Source: Paenibacillus sp. FSL A5-0031 (GTDB taxonomy: Bacteria > Bacillota > Bacilli > Paenibacillales > Paenibacillaceae). Taken from it: DNA of 64,000 nucleotides. Of this stretch, positions 54,432-62,984 are shown one piece after another; within the stretch, counting starts at the first letter, position 1, and each line of letters begins with the position of its first letter. The notes under the pieces are model-generated. The model was not told the origin of the DNA and did not search any database. It was given only the letters and a program-made list of their open reading frames with translations. The DNA lies in the NCBI RefSeq assembly GCF_001956295.1, contig NZ_MRTD01000018.1, positions 1 through 64,000 on the forward strand. The letters are read 5' to 3'. A program made the translations under genes and the position numbers.

Positions 54432-55604
54432 ATGGCCGCAACTGCTGCAGAAGAAACCGTCACTCCCGGCAAATCAATGAGGAAAACAACGGGACGCCTA
54501 ATCATTGCTTTTATTCTGATGATGCTGGTGCTGACGTTGATGTCGAATACATTGCTTCAATATTCTTTACCAAGGGTTACTGCTAAAATGCCGACATTTG
54601 GCGGATTGAATTTTAAGTTGAGTGGATCTGGAGCTGTTGAATCGGCAGAAACGGTCAAAATAAATGCCGTACAAACGTCATGGCCGGTAAAAGAGGTCAA
54701 GGTAGAGGTAGGAGATCAAATTAAAAAAGGACAAGTATTGATCGAGTTTGATACGAAGGCTGCTGAGGAAGCGGTCGCTAATGAACAGCTTAGCTATGAT
54801 CAGCAGCAAATCAATTTGGAAAAACTGCAAATCAGCTACAAAGAGGCAATTCAAAGCGGTGATGAAAAGCTGCTTGGCAGCATCGCCCTTGATATAGAAA
54901 GCAGCAGATTAACGCTCAACGCACAAAAACGCAAAATAAATGATTTGCAGAAACAAATCACACAAAACGCACAGCTCGTTTCGACGGTGAACGGTAAGGT
55001 TGAAGAAGTGCTTGCGACTGTTGGGATGACCATTCCTTCAGGTACTGCGGCTTTTAACGTCATTCAGAAGTCAACAGGAGGATATGTCTTCAAAGCTGAT
55101 GTATCCGAAGAACAAGCAAAGTATCTTAAGGTTGGTCAAGCTATCCATGTTACCATCCCAAGCTTAGATGATTCCGTAATTCAAGGGAAAATCAGCGCCA
55201 TAAAAACTAAAAAATCAGAAAAATCAGACAACTCACAGCCTCCAACTGGAAAGAAGGAGATTAGCGTTGCTGTGAATGATAAACGACTTCAAGGAGGTGA
55301 GTATGGGGAATTTGAATGGAAGCAGGAGCCTGATAACGATGAAGATATGAGAGCACTTCTCATTCCTAATGCTGCCTTAAGAGAAAGCAATGAGGAGGGG
55401 AAGTTTGTATACTACATCGGTGAAAGGGAAGGTTCGCTCGGCAAGGAATACTTCATTCGCAAAACAAAGGTGGTTGTAAAAGAGGCTGACGATCAAAATG
55501 CTCAGATCAAAGATGGCCTCAATGGAAACGAGCGCATCGTCATATCCAGCAATAAACAGATCAAAGACGGTCAAAGAGTGTTGATTGCAGGTGGAGAGGA
55601 GTGA
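54432..55604 (+). CDS. HlyD/MacA-like periplasmic adaptor
   Basis: A 390-residue protein with one N-terminal membrane anchor (about 22-45), then a biotinyl-lipoyl-like half (about 70-110, VKINAVQTSWPVKEVKVEVG and KKGQVLIEFDTKAAEEAV), a coiled coil (about 115-185), the second lipoyl half (TVNGKVEEVLATVGMTIPSG) and beta-barrel and membrane-proximal domains (about 210-385, VFKADVSEEQAKYLKVGQAI). This is the standard order of membrane-fusion proteins such as MacA. In a Gram-positive cell these partner FtsX/MacB-like permeases. Here it lies between sugar permeases and a MacB-like protein, with GTGA overlap to the latter. Confidence 0.88.
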   Translation: MAATAAEETVTPGKSMRKTTGRLIIAFILMMLVLTLMSNTLLQYSLPRVTAKMPTFGGLNFKLSGSGAVESAETVKINAVQTSWPVKEVKVEVGDQIKKGQVLIEFDTKAAEEAVANEQLSYDQQQINLEKLQISYKEAIQSGDEKLLGSIALDIESSRLTLNAQKRKINDLQKQITQNAQLVSTVNGKVEEVLATVGMTIPSGTAAFNVIQKSTGGYVFKADVSEEQAKYLKVGQAIHVTIPSLDDSVIQGKISAIKTKKSEKSDNSQPPTGKKEISVAVNDKRLQGGEYGEFEWKQEPDNDEDMRALLIPNAALRESNEEGKFVYYIGEREGSLGKEYFIRKTKVVVKEADDQNAQIKDGLNGNERIVISSNKQIKDGQRVLIAGGEE

Positions 55605-56983
55605 GAACGATACGCTTTGGTACATTTCTAGCGGCTATCGGCATCTTGCTGATGTGCTTCAGCAGCGGGTTCTCCGAAGCGGCAATCATGGTATGGAAGC
55701 AATCGGGCGGTTCCGTTGGTGCGAGTAGAATCATCATGCAGGTGAACTCAGTGCAAGGAAATGACGGAGCATCGGGTTTTTCGAATGCTGAGGCGAACAA
55801 GCTTATTGAAGCTTGGCAGCGAAAGGCTTCCTATAAAATGCAAGCAGAGGTACCTGTGCAGGCAGGGAAGCGCTCGGAAGCTGTTCAGATTGCGGGGATC
55901 GGCGGGGATTATACCGATTTTACAACGCTATGGCTATCGGAAGGCAGCATGATTACGAAGCGATCGATGTCTGAGGATTCTAATATTGTTGTATTAAGCG
56001 AAGGCTTGGCAGAACGGCTCTTTGGCTCTACTGACGTTGTTGGCATGGAGATTACGATACTGAATAAAAAATTTCAAATTATAGGTGTCTATCGGAAAGA
56101 TAATCATTTGCTGGAATGGATGACAACCGGCACAAAGCCGGAGGTGCTTCTGCCAGCGGGCGTTTTGAGCGAACTGTTGCCAGAGCTGCGAGTGGGAACG
56201 ATCGAGCTTCAAGCATCTGATGCAATATTGAGCGGTGAGCGAGATGTGCAAGTCGTGCTGCAGGCAAACAAATTACCGCTTGATGGCTATACCATCCAAA
56301 TCGGAGATCACAAAATGCGGTTAATGGAACAATTGCCGCGTTTGCTTCCATCCTTGGCGGGCCTCTTGGTTATTGGATTAAGCTTGCTGCTGATGCGAAA
56401 GCTGCTGCTTCTTATCTTTTGGCGTTTCCGATCAGCTTTGCAAATGGGCTATGCAAGTGATGCTTGGAGACAGGAAAGTGGATTCATATGGACGCGGGCC
56501 ATAGCTTGTATGGGTCTTGCCGTGATGGTGGTTATTTTATGGCCCTACACAAGGTACTCCTTCTATATTCCTTCTGAAATGATACCTGAGAGATGGATCG
56601 ACTTGCATTTTTTTAAATCGAAGCTGTTTGAATTTTGGAGAGAAAAGCCTGTACTCGCTGAGCAAGCCTTTCAATTTCAGCTCATGGAGTCAAGACTTCG
56701 TTCATTTGTACCCTTGTTGACGGTGATGGGAATTCTGCTTGGATTGCCTTTGTTTCTTATGGGGATTCGCGAATGGCGGCTCGCCGGACTTTCGAAGCAA
56801 GGTCAAATGACTACACTTTTTTATTGCATGGCTACTAGTTACGCTTTTACGAATTTCACCTTAATACTTGCTGGAATGCCGCAGGTGGTTCAGCCCGGAC
56901 TATGGATTACTATATTCGGATTTTGTATAATCGCTGCTATTTATAATAGCCCCAAACGAAAGGATGTTCGATATGAAACGTAA
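55601..56983 (+). CDS. MacB/FtsX-like permease without ATPase domain
   Basis: A 460-residue membrane protein: TM1 (about 5-30), an extracytoplasmic MacB_PCD-like domain (about 35-245) whose end VVLSEGLAERLFGSTDVVGM followed by KKFQIIGVY is characteristic, then at least four more membrane segments (about 248-272, 300-322, 370-392, 412-455). The C-terminal half diverges from the FtsX domain and has a long extra loop (about 322-370). The GTG start overlaps the adaptor stop by GTGA. MacB and LolCDE-type exporters need an ATPase, but none is encoded in the operon. It could export a peptide or lipid-like molecule, or act as a mechanotransmitter to the adaptor. Confidence 0.78.
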   Translation: MRTIRFGTFLAAIGILLMCFSSGFSEAAIMVWKQSGGSVGASRIIMQVNSVQGNDGASGFSNAEANKLIEAWQRKASYKMQAEVPVQAGKRSEAVQIAGIGGDYTDFTTLWLSEGSMITKRSMSEDSNIVVLSEGLAERLFGSTDVVGMEITILNKKFQIIGVYRKDNHLLEWMTTGTKPEVLLPAGVLSELLPELRVGTIELQASDAILSGERDVQVVLQANKLPLDGYTIQIGDHKMRLMEQLPRLLPSLAGLLVIGLSLLLMRKLLLLIFWRFRSALQMGYASDAWRQESGFIWTRAIACMGLAVMVVILWPYTRYSFYIPSEMIPERWIDLHFFKSKLFEFWREKPVLAEQAFQFQLMESRLRSFVPLLTVMGILLGLPLFLMGIREWRLAGLSKQGQMTTLFYCMATSYAFTNFTLILAGMPQVVQPGLWITIFGFCIIAAIYNSPKRKDVRYET

Positions 56984-58343
56984 CAGGATGGGTAAAAAAG
57001 GTCTTATTTTAACTCTTATTTCTTTCATGCTTGTAATCTCGGCATGCGGCTCTTCAAATAGTCCTTCAAATAAAGAGCAGGTAGCTACGGATAAACCAAA
57101 TTCTAATGAGAAAAAAGTAATTACGCTTTCGGTTATAACGTCAACTCGTTTCCTAGAGATGGCCAAAGAGAAATTTGAAGCTGCGAATCCTAATATTAAA
57201 ATTGAAATCAAGCCCTCTTATACCGTACCGGAATCCAGTGGGCGTACTTCACGTGGAGGGGTCGATCCCGTTGAGGTTGAGAAGTTTGTGACGACTGTAA
57301 ATGCAGAGCTGATGAACGGCAATGCTTCTGATATTATTGCGGTTGACGCACTGGCTTATAACAAATATGCTGAAAAAGGTCTTCTGGCCAATTTAAACGA
57401 TTTGATGGACAAAGCAGATGGCTTTAAACAGGATGACTATTATATGAATGTTTTAGACGCCTTAAAGTATAACGAAGGTTTATATGCCCTGCCTTATGGT
57501 GTAACGACGAGCATCTGGTTTGGCAATCAGGAACGGCTCGCTGGGGTAGATCTCGATCCGGCAAAAGCATGGACGTGGGATGAGTTCGAGGAGAAAATGA
57601 AAACTCTTGCAAATGACGGCACTAAAGATCCTGTCGTGCGTTATTTAAGCCCGGATAGGCTGCTCCTTGAAATGGTCAGCGAGGATTTGGACAAATATTT
57701 GGATGTCAACGAGAAGAAAGCCAAGTTTCAAGATCAAGCCTTTATCGATATGCTTAACCAAGCGAAGTCTTTTTACGATCAGAAAATCATTAACGAGCCA
57801 GAGCAGCCTACGGGTCAAGGCGTGGCGATAAGAATGGGAGAATCGATGGGACTCAAGGATGCACTTTCTCTGTCTGAAATCATGACCTATTCAAGTCTAA
57901 GCTTCGCATCGATGTTTTTTGACAAACCGCTGCTTTATCAAGCTCCTACAAGCGAACCAAAAGATGGAAAGTCGTTTGAGTCGAACAAGCTGCTTTCTAT
58001 TAATAATAAGTCGGAGAATAAAACAGAGGCTTGGTCGTTCCTGCAATTTTTAATTTCGGAGGAGATGCAATCCTCGCCGGAGCTGGAAGGACTGCCTGTG
58101 AATAAAAAAGCAAGCCAAGCTCAAATTGATGCTTCGGCAGCAAACAAAGATATGAAAATGACCCCTGAATTTATTGAAGCGGCAAAGGAACTTCTTCCGC
58201 AGCTGAAGCGTTATAGTGGACTCGATCCAAAAATTAAGAAAATTTTAATCGATGAAACGGTACCATTCTTTAGCGGGCAAAAATCGGCTGAAACGGTTGC
58301 CAACACGATTCAAAACAAAGTAAGCCTCTATATGGAGGAGTAA
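56973..58343 (+). CDS. Extracellular solute-binding lipoprotein, family 1, in the hybrid operon
   Basis: A 456-residue lipoprotein: lipobox ISAC (Cys about residue 25), short charged linker, SBP_bac_1 fold from ITLSVITSTRFLEMAKEKFE, with ADLIAVDALAYN-like and YALPYGVTTSIWFGN segments and a C-terminal MQSSPELEGLPVNKKASQ. ATG at 56973 is preferred over 56964 for spacing to AAAGGA. Its start lies inside the end of the MacB-like gene. As receptor it should deliver to the two MalF/MalG-type permeases four genes upstream. Ligand unknown; few aromatic residues lie in the usual sugar-stacking positions, so a peptide-like or charged ligand is possible. Confidence 0.9.
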   Translation: MKRNRMGKKGLILTLISFMLVISACGSSNSPSNKEQVATDKPNSNEKKVITLSVITSTRFLEMAKEKFEAANPNIKIEIKPSYTVPESSGRTSRGGVDPVEVEKFVTTVNAELMNGNASDIIAVDALAYNKYAEKGLLANLNDLMDKADGFKQDDYYMNVLDALKYNEGLYALPYGVTTSIWFGNQERLAGVDLDPAKAWTWDEFEEKMKTLANDGTKDPVVRYLSPDRLLLEMVSEDLDKYLDVNEKKAKFQDQAFIDMLNQAKSFYDQKIINEPEQPTGQGVAIRMGESMGLKDALSLSEIMTYSSLSFASMFFDKPLLYQAPTSEPKDGKSFESNKLLSINNKSENKTEAWSFLQFLISEEMQSSPELEGLPVNKKASQAQIDASAANKDMKMTPEFIEAAKELLPQLKRYSGLDPKIKKILIDETVPFFSGQKSAETVANTIQNKVSLYMEE

Positions 58344-58347
58344 TAAG

Positions 58348-58393
58348 AAGGCTGGGCGCAGCTCCTTTTTGGAGCAGTTTCCAGCCTTTTTTA
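58348..58393 (+). terminator. Intrinsic terminator of the hybrid operon
   Basis: AAGGCTGG pairs with CCAGCCTT, enclosing GCTCC/GGAGC with a TTTTT loop, then TTTTAT. Confidence 0.85.
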
Positions 58394-58427
58394 TGACATA
58401 CCAGTACTGGTTATTATGACGATCCAT

Positions 58428-59408
58428 TCATGGACGTATTAATAAATGTTCGGCATAATCTGGATTATCCAAGAGAGGACGACCGATCGCGATTCCATCC
58501 GCTAGTTGATCCTCGAGTATACGATTGGCAAGACTGCGGGTATATATCTTTCCAACTGCAATAATGGGGATGTTGAAATGCTGTTTGATCGCAGCCGCAT
58601 GCGGCAGCTGATAAGCATTGTATACGTCACTAGGCTGCACGGGGATATTCCCGCCTGTAGAGATATGGATTGCATCCAATTCAGATTCGAGCGGTTTTAA
58701 CATTCGTGCCCACTCTATGGGAGTCAGCCCCCCTTCATAATAGTCGGTTGCAGAAATTCGAATGATAATCGGATAATTATTGCCAACTTCTCTTCTAATT
58801 GCAAAGAGAACCTCCCTCAGAAACCTTGTTCTGTTTTCGGAAGTACCACCATATGCATCCAGCCTTGTATTCGATAGTGGTGATAAAAACTGGTGGAGTA
58901 AAAACCCATGTGCTGCATGAATCTCAATGCCGTCAAACCCTGCTGCTATACTTCGTTTGGCCGCAAGACGATATTCCTCAACGATTTGCTCAATGCCTGC
59001 AACAGTCAAAGACTCGGGTGTGCCATAATGATCGTCGTATGCAACCGCACTAGGTGCAACTAATGTTTTCGTCACTTCGGGTGAAGATTTTCGTCCGCCA
59101 TGCGATAACTGAATAAAGACGGGAGTTTGGTTTGTGTGGATAGCGTCCGTAATTTTTTTTAAAGGTTCCACATGCTGATCCGTAAAAATTCCGATATCAT
59201 TTCCCCACAACCTCCCATTTGAAGAGATTGCAGTGGATTCCAAGATCACGAGCCCGACATGTTTTGCCCTCTGGCTGTAATGCTCAATGTGATGAGCTCC
59301 GGCAAAAGCTTCGGAAGTACCCATGTACTGCTGCATAGGTGCCATAATTAATCGGTTTCTTAATGTTAACCCTCTCAGAGGCAGGGGATCATTTAATGTA
59401 AATGCCAT
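58428..59408 (-). CDS. NADH:flavin oxidoreductase, Old Yellow Enzyme family
   Basis: A 326-residue cytoplasmic FMN enzyme of the YqjM-like class. Visible: LRNRLIMAPMQQYMG (residues about 17-31), FIQLSHGGRKSS, the catalytic-site GFDGIEIHAAHGFLLHQFLS (HAAH pair about 172-175), IIIRISATDYYEGGLT and a C-terminal ADGIAIGRPLLDNPD phosphate-binding loop. Family members reduce activated C=C bonds with NAD(P)H. AAAAGGAG stands before the ATG. It is divergent from an Lrp-type regulator (147 bp between starts), probably its controller. The natural substrate is unknown. Confidence 0.93.
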   Translation of the reverse strand: MAFTLNDPLPLRGLTLRNRLIMAPMQQYMGTSEAFAGAHHIEHYSQRAKHVGLVILESTAISSNGRLWGNDIGIFTDQHVEPLKKITDAIHTNQTPVFIQLSHGGRKSSPEVTKTLVAPSAVAYDDHYGTPESLTVAGIEQIVEEYRLAAKRSIAAGFDGIEIHAAHGFLLHQFLSPLSNTRLDAYGGTSENRTRFLREVLFAIRREVGNNYPIIIRISATDYYEGGLTPIEWARMLKPLESELDAIHISTGGNIPVQPSDVYNAYQLPHAAAIKQHFNIPIIAVGKIYTRSLANRILEDQLADGIAIGRPLLDNPDYAEHLLIRP

Positions 59409-59555
59409 AGCGTATTCTCCTTTTCAAATGTGTGTTTACATTTTATTGCATAAAAACTATGATTTACATAGTATTCTTAAGGAAGATTGCATCCAAAACC
59501 TAAATTATGTAGTTCTTCTAAGCTCACAACCTTTAAAAATGAGGTGATTTCGTTA

Positions 59556-59990
59556 ATGGATCAAATCGACTCCAAAATTTTATCTTTAATGTTCGAAAAT
59601 GCTCGGATTCCGATTTCTGAAATGAGCAGAATGATTGCGATGTCGCAGCCAGCTGTAACGGAAAGGCTTCGAAAGTTGGAAGAGCAAGGCATGATAACTG
59701 CCTATCGTGCGAAGCTTAATCCTCACAAATTAGGCTTATATACAACTGCCTTTGTACTGTTTAAAACGAATTGTTGCAATGATTTTATTACATTCAGCGA
59801 ATCATCCTCTGAGATTATCGATCTTTACAGAATAAGCGGAGAGTATAACTTTTTAATGAAGGTGTTATCCGAAACAACAGAATCAATGACAAACTTTCTA
59901 GATAGGTGCAGCCCATTCGGATTTTCAACGACGCTAATTGTTCTCTCGACGGCTTTCGAAGATAAAAGTTTGGTAGCAAACAATGCGTGA
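59556..59990 (+). CDS. Lrp/AsnC-family transcriptional regulator
   Basis: A 144-residue regulator: N-terminal winged HTH (about 1-60; KILSLMFENARIPISEMSRM and QPAVTERLRKLEEQGMI) and an RAM-type ligand domain (about 66-140; YTTAFVLFKTNC, IIDLYRISGEYNFLMKVLS). ATG at 59556 has GAGGTG upstream. It is transcribed away from the Old Yellow Enzyme gene and may sense a small metabolite related to that enzyme. The RAM domain is slightly degenerate. Confidence 0.9.
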   Translation: MDQIDSKILSLMFENARIPISEMSRMIAMSQPAVTERLRKLEEQGMITAYRAKLNPHKLGLYTTAFVLFKTNCCNDFITFSESSSEIIDLYRISGEYNFLMKVLSETTESMTNFLDRCSPFGFSTTLIVLSTAFEDKSLVANNA

Positions 59991-60030
59991 TTAGGGATGA
60001 AACGTAATACCTAGATAGTTTCACTACAGA

Positions 60031-60054
60031 AACGGCAGCGATGCCGTTTTTTTG
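60031..60054 (+). terminator. Intrinsic terminator of the Lrp gene
   Basis: AACGGCA, GCGA loop, TGCCGTT and a T7 tract. Confidence 0.85.
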
Positions 60055-60084
60055 TTTTGATCTTTGTGTGTATGATATTTCATT

Positions 60085-60130
60085 AAAAAATAATAAATAA
60101 GCCTTTCGGAATAAACTCCGAAAGGCTTTA
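60085..60130 (-). terminator. Intrinsic terminator of the TetR gene
   Basis: A perfect 12-bp stem (60099-60110 with 60117-60128) and a 6-nt loop. Read on the minus strand it is followed by a T-rich tail. Confidence 0.82.
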
Positions 60131-60171
60131 TATCTAAATTCTATTGTTAAATTGAATTCAACCACTTCAAA

Positions 60172-60783
60172 TTATTCATTACGGGCAGAAATTTGAATGC
60201 AGTATTGTCGTGTGGAATCGGTTAGTTGATAGGTAAGCATACCGAACTCTTCAGGAGATTGCTTATAGCGTTGAAGAGTCCATTCCATTAATAAGCCATG
60301 CAAGATCGAAGCTAAGGAGCGAAAAACATAAATATAATGTTCATGAGTTGACGGCACGGATGACATAAAATACTTCACATATATAGTTTGAACAAAGTAC
60401 TCCAGGCTTCGGTAAATGATCTGTCTAATTTTGCGATCAGACTGGTGAATATTTAGAAATAGCGGGTAGGTCATGTATTCTTTCCACATTTGAAAAAATG
60501 AAATTAATACGGCTTCGCCAGTCAACTCCTCCTCGCTGATCCTCTTATCAAAGAGATTAAATTGATGACATAAATATTCATACAAAATATCATCCTTGCC
60601 TGGGTAATTGCGATATATCGTTTGTCTGGCGAAACCGGATTTTTTGGAAATCTCGGTCATTTTAATATCAGAGTAAGTTTTAGTTTCCATAAGATAAAGC
60701 AGAGACAGGGTGATCCATTCTTTGGATTGCTGTTGTCCTACGATGAAATTGTCTATCTGTGACACTTCCTTCATTATGTCCAT
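60172..60783 (-). CDS. TetR-family transcriptional regulator
   Basis: About 203 residues. The N-terminal HTH is MTEISKKSGFARQTIYRNYP followed by GKDDILYEYL (about residues 40-70), and the C-terminal helices are of the TetR_C type with MWKEYMTYPLFLNIHQSDRK. I placed the start at the ATG at 60783; MKEV at 60774 is an alternative. Neither has a strong ribosome site. It is divergent from the siderophore uptake operon. A 6-4-6 inverted repeat lies just upstream, a likely autoregulatory operator. Confidence 0.86.
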   Translation of the reverse strand: MDIMKEVSQIDNFIVGQQQSKEWITLSLLYLMETKTYSDIKMTEISKKSGFARQTIYRNYPGKDDILYEYLCHQFNLFDKRISEEELTGEAVLISFFQMWKEYMTYPLFLNIHQSDRKIRQIIYRSLEYFVQTIYVKYFMSSVPSTHEHYIYVFRSLASILHGLLMEWTLQRYKQSPEEFGMLTYQLTDSTRQYCIQISARNE

Positions 60784-60825
60784 TTCCGTAAGTGATCTAT
60801 TGCTATGGGGGTACAAGTATATTAT

Positions 60826-60841
60826 TGTTACCATTGTAACA
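60826..60841. promoter_or_regulatory. Inverted repeat, candidate TetR operator
   Basis: TGTTACCATTGTAACA: perfect 6-bp arms around a 4-nt centre, 43 bp upstream of the TetR start and 96 bp upstream of the lipoprotein start. Confidence 0.55.
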
Positions 60842-60899
60842 TTTGCAGAACCGTATGCGCATCGGGCAAGTGATAAATGCATTTTTTTCATCAGAAATT

Positions 60900-60918
60900 G
60901 ATAATGATATTCATTATT
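60900..60918. promoter_or_regulatory. Fur box
   Basis: GATAATGATATTCATTATT differs from the 19-bp consensus GATAATGATTATCATTATC at three positions only. It lies 19 bp before the start codon of the iron-siderophore lipoprotein gene, so iron should repress the operon. Confidence 0.8.
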
Positions 60919-60936
60919 GAAATTAGGAGTGAGATT

Positions 60937-61935
60937 GTGGAAAAGTTGTTTAAATCATCGCATAAAATGCTTGTTTCGGCGTTTATGATTATCGTCCTAA
61001 CCATAATATCGGCTTGTGGAAGCAATGGAGCTAATTCAGATAAAACTGCAAATTCTCAAACACCAGCACCAACGGCGGTTGAGGAGTCAAGAACGATTAC
61101 CCATGCCATGGGAGAAACCGTAGTTAAAGGCACACCTGCAAAAATTGTTGTATTAACAACACAAGGTACGGAGACATTGCTAGCGTTAGGAATCAAACCG
61201 GTTGGAGCTGTTCAATCCTGGATTGGTGATCCTTGGTATGATCATATTAAAGATCAAATGGAAGGCATTGAAGTTATTGGCGATGAAACACAACCAAATC
61301 TCGAGTTGATCGCTAATTTGCAGCCTGATTTGATTTTAGGTACGAAGGTTAGACAAGAGGCGATTTACGATCAATTAAATGCAATCGCACCTACCGTTTT
61401 GACTGAAAATCTTGGTGATAGCATGATCGAAAATTTTGAATTGTATGCTAAAGCATTGAATGTAGAAGAAAAAGGTCAACAGGTTCTTGCTGATTACAAT
61501 AAATTGATAGAAGAGGCTTCCGCTAGACTTGGAGACAAAACAAAGCTAGAAGTTTCACTTGCGCGTTTCCAAGCGGGTAAAGCTAGAACGTACTATAAGC
61601 AAAACTTTGCAGGTGTCGTGCTAGATCAGTTGGGATTTGCGAGAACGGAAGCACAAAATAAAGAAGAATTTGCTGAAGAAATTACAAAAGAACAAATTAG
61701 TGTTCTAGATGGCGATGTATTGTTCTATTTCGCGTCGGATCGCAGTGGTGAAACAACGGCTTCTGATACGGCAAAAGAATGGCTTGCTGATCCGATTGCA
61801 CAAAATATGAAAGTCAACAAAAACGGACAGAGCTATCAAGTAGATGAGGCGATCTGGAATTCATCCGGCGGAATTATTGCTGCTAAACTATTAGTTGCAG
61901 ATATTGAAAAATATTTTGAAACAATTAAACCTTAG
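60937..61935 (+). CDS. Iron-siderophore ABC transporter binding lipoprotein
   Basis: A 332-residue lipoprotein of the FecB/FhuD class: signal peptide with lipobox ISAC (Cys about residue 28), linker rich in Ala/Thr/Pro, then a two-lobe domain (about 50-330) with IVVLTTQGTETLLALGIKPV, IANLQPDLILGTKVRQEAIY, a long helical bridge and a closing IAAKLLVADIEKYF. The GTG start has AGGAG 7 nt upstream; the upstream in-frame codons overlap the Fur box and are unlikely. Resembles Bacillus YfiY (schizokinen/arthrobactin receptor), though the ligand cannot be read from sequence. First gene of the operon. Confidence 0.92.
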   Translation: MEKLFKSSHKMLVSAFMIIVLTIISACGSNGANSDKTANSQTPAPTAVEESRTITHAMGETVVKGTPAKIVVLTTQGTETLLALGIKPVGAVQSWIGDPWYDHIKDQMEGIEVIGDETQPNLELIANLQPDLILGTKVRQEAIYDQLNAIAPTVLTENLGDSMIENFELYAKALNVEEKGQQVLADYNKLIEEASARLGDKTKLEVSLARFQAGKARTYYKQNFAGVVLDQLGFARTEAQNKEEFAEEITKEQISVLDGDVLFYFASDRSGETTASDTAKEWLADPIAQNMKVNKNGQSYQVDEAIWNSSGGIIAAKLLVADIEKYFETIKP

Positions 61936-61973
61936 CAATAATTATTTCTTAATAAAAGAGGGGGAGGAAGGCA

Positions 61974-62984
61974 ATGAACTCTCTTTTGTCCAGTGACAAA
62001 AGCAAAGCACTAGGACTTGTTGCAGCACTGCTTTTGCTTATCGTATCTGCTGCTGTAAGTGTCCTTTTTGGACTAAAAAGCTTTGATTTTGCCACAGTGA
62101 TTGGAGCGTATTCATCATTTACTGGCAGCGATGAGCAGCTTATCATACGAACATCGAGAGTGCCTCGTGCATTGACTGCTGCTGTCATAGGCTGCAGCCT
62201 TGCAATAAGCGGAGTCTTGCTGCAAGCGATGACAAGAAATCCGTTAGCCTCTCCTTCTATACTAGGAGTTAACGCAGGTGCTGCTCTGGCTATAGTAGCG
62301 ATGCTGTATTGGTACGGTGCCGTGTTTTCCTTCTCGGAGTTGATGTGGTTTGGTTTTATCGGTGCGGGAATAACAGCATGTCTCATATTTATAATAGCCA
62401 TGTTAGGTAATGAGGGCATGACGCCATTAAAGCTGATATTAACAGGATCAGCTTTGGCGTCTTTTGCTTCTTCCATGAATTCATTATTAATGCTGATTAG
62501 CAATCAAACACTGGAAGGCGCGCTGTTTTGGCTAACAGGCTCCCTCTCCAATAGCAATATAAACCACACGGTTCAAATGTTGCCCTATTTTATTATTGCA
62601 TGGGTGATCGCTCTATTTATGTGTCGCTCCCTCAATATTATGGCGATGGGGGATGAGGTGGCAACAGGGCTTGGACAACGTATGGCATGGATTAGAGTGA
62701 TAACGATAGTGATAGTGGTCATACTGGCGGGAGGAAGCGTCGCTCTGGCTGGTCCTATTAGCTTCGTTGGCATTATGATTCCACATATTTCGCGCTGGTT
62801 AATTGGAAATGACCATCGGTGGGTTTTACCTTACAGTGCAGTGTTAGGTGCTGCTTTTTTATTGCTGGCTGATTTGTTATCCCGATTTTTGCTTGATTCC
62901 AAAGAAGTGCCTGTAGGTGTTACCACGGCAATACTAGGTGTCTTTTTTGTAGTTATGCTCGTAAGGAGGAAGACAATTGGCTAA
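61974..62984 (+). CDS. FecCD-family iron-siderophore permease
   Basis: A 336-residue permease with about nine to ten membrane segments. Marks: LIIRTSRVPRALTAAVIGCS, LLQAMTRNPLASPSILGVNA (about residues 80-100), VALAGPISFVGIMIPHISRW and SRFLLDSKEVPVGVTTAILG. GGGGGAGGAAGG precedes the ATG. It overlaps the next permease by 8 bp. Together they form the heterodimeric channel. The partner ATPase is not in the window: it may follow, or a general one such as a YusV-like protein may serve. Confidence 0.94.
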   Translation: MNSLLSSDKSKALGLVAALLLLIVSAAVSVLFGLKSFDFATVIGAYSSFTGSDEQLIIRTSRVPRALTAAVIGCSLAISGVLLQAMTRNPLASPSILGVNAGAALAIVAMLYWYGAVFSFSELMWFGFIGAGITACLIFIIAMLGNEGMTPLKLILTGSALASFASSMNSLLMLISNQTLEGALFWLTGSLSNSNINHTVQMLPYFIIAWVIALFMCRSLNIMAMGDEVATGLGQRMAWIRVITIVIVVILAGGSVALAGPISFVGIMIPHISRWLIGNDHRWVLPYSAVLGAAFLLLADLLSRFLLDSKEVPVGVTTAILGVFFVVMLVRRKTIG

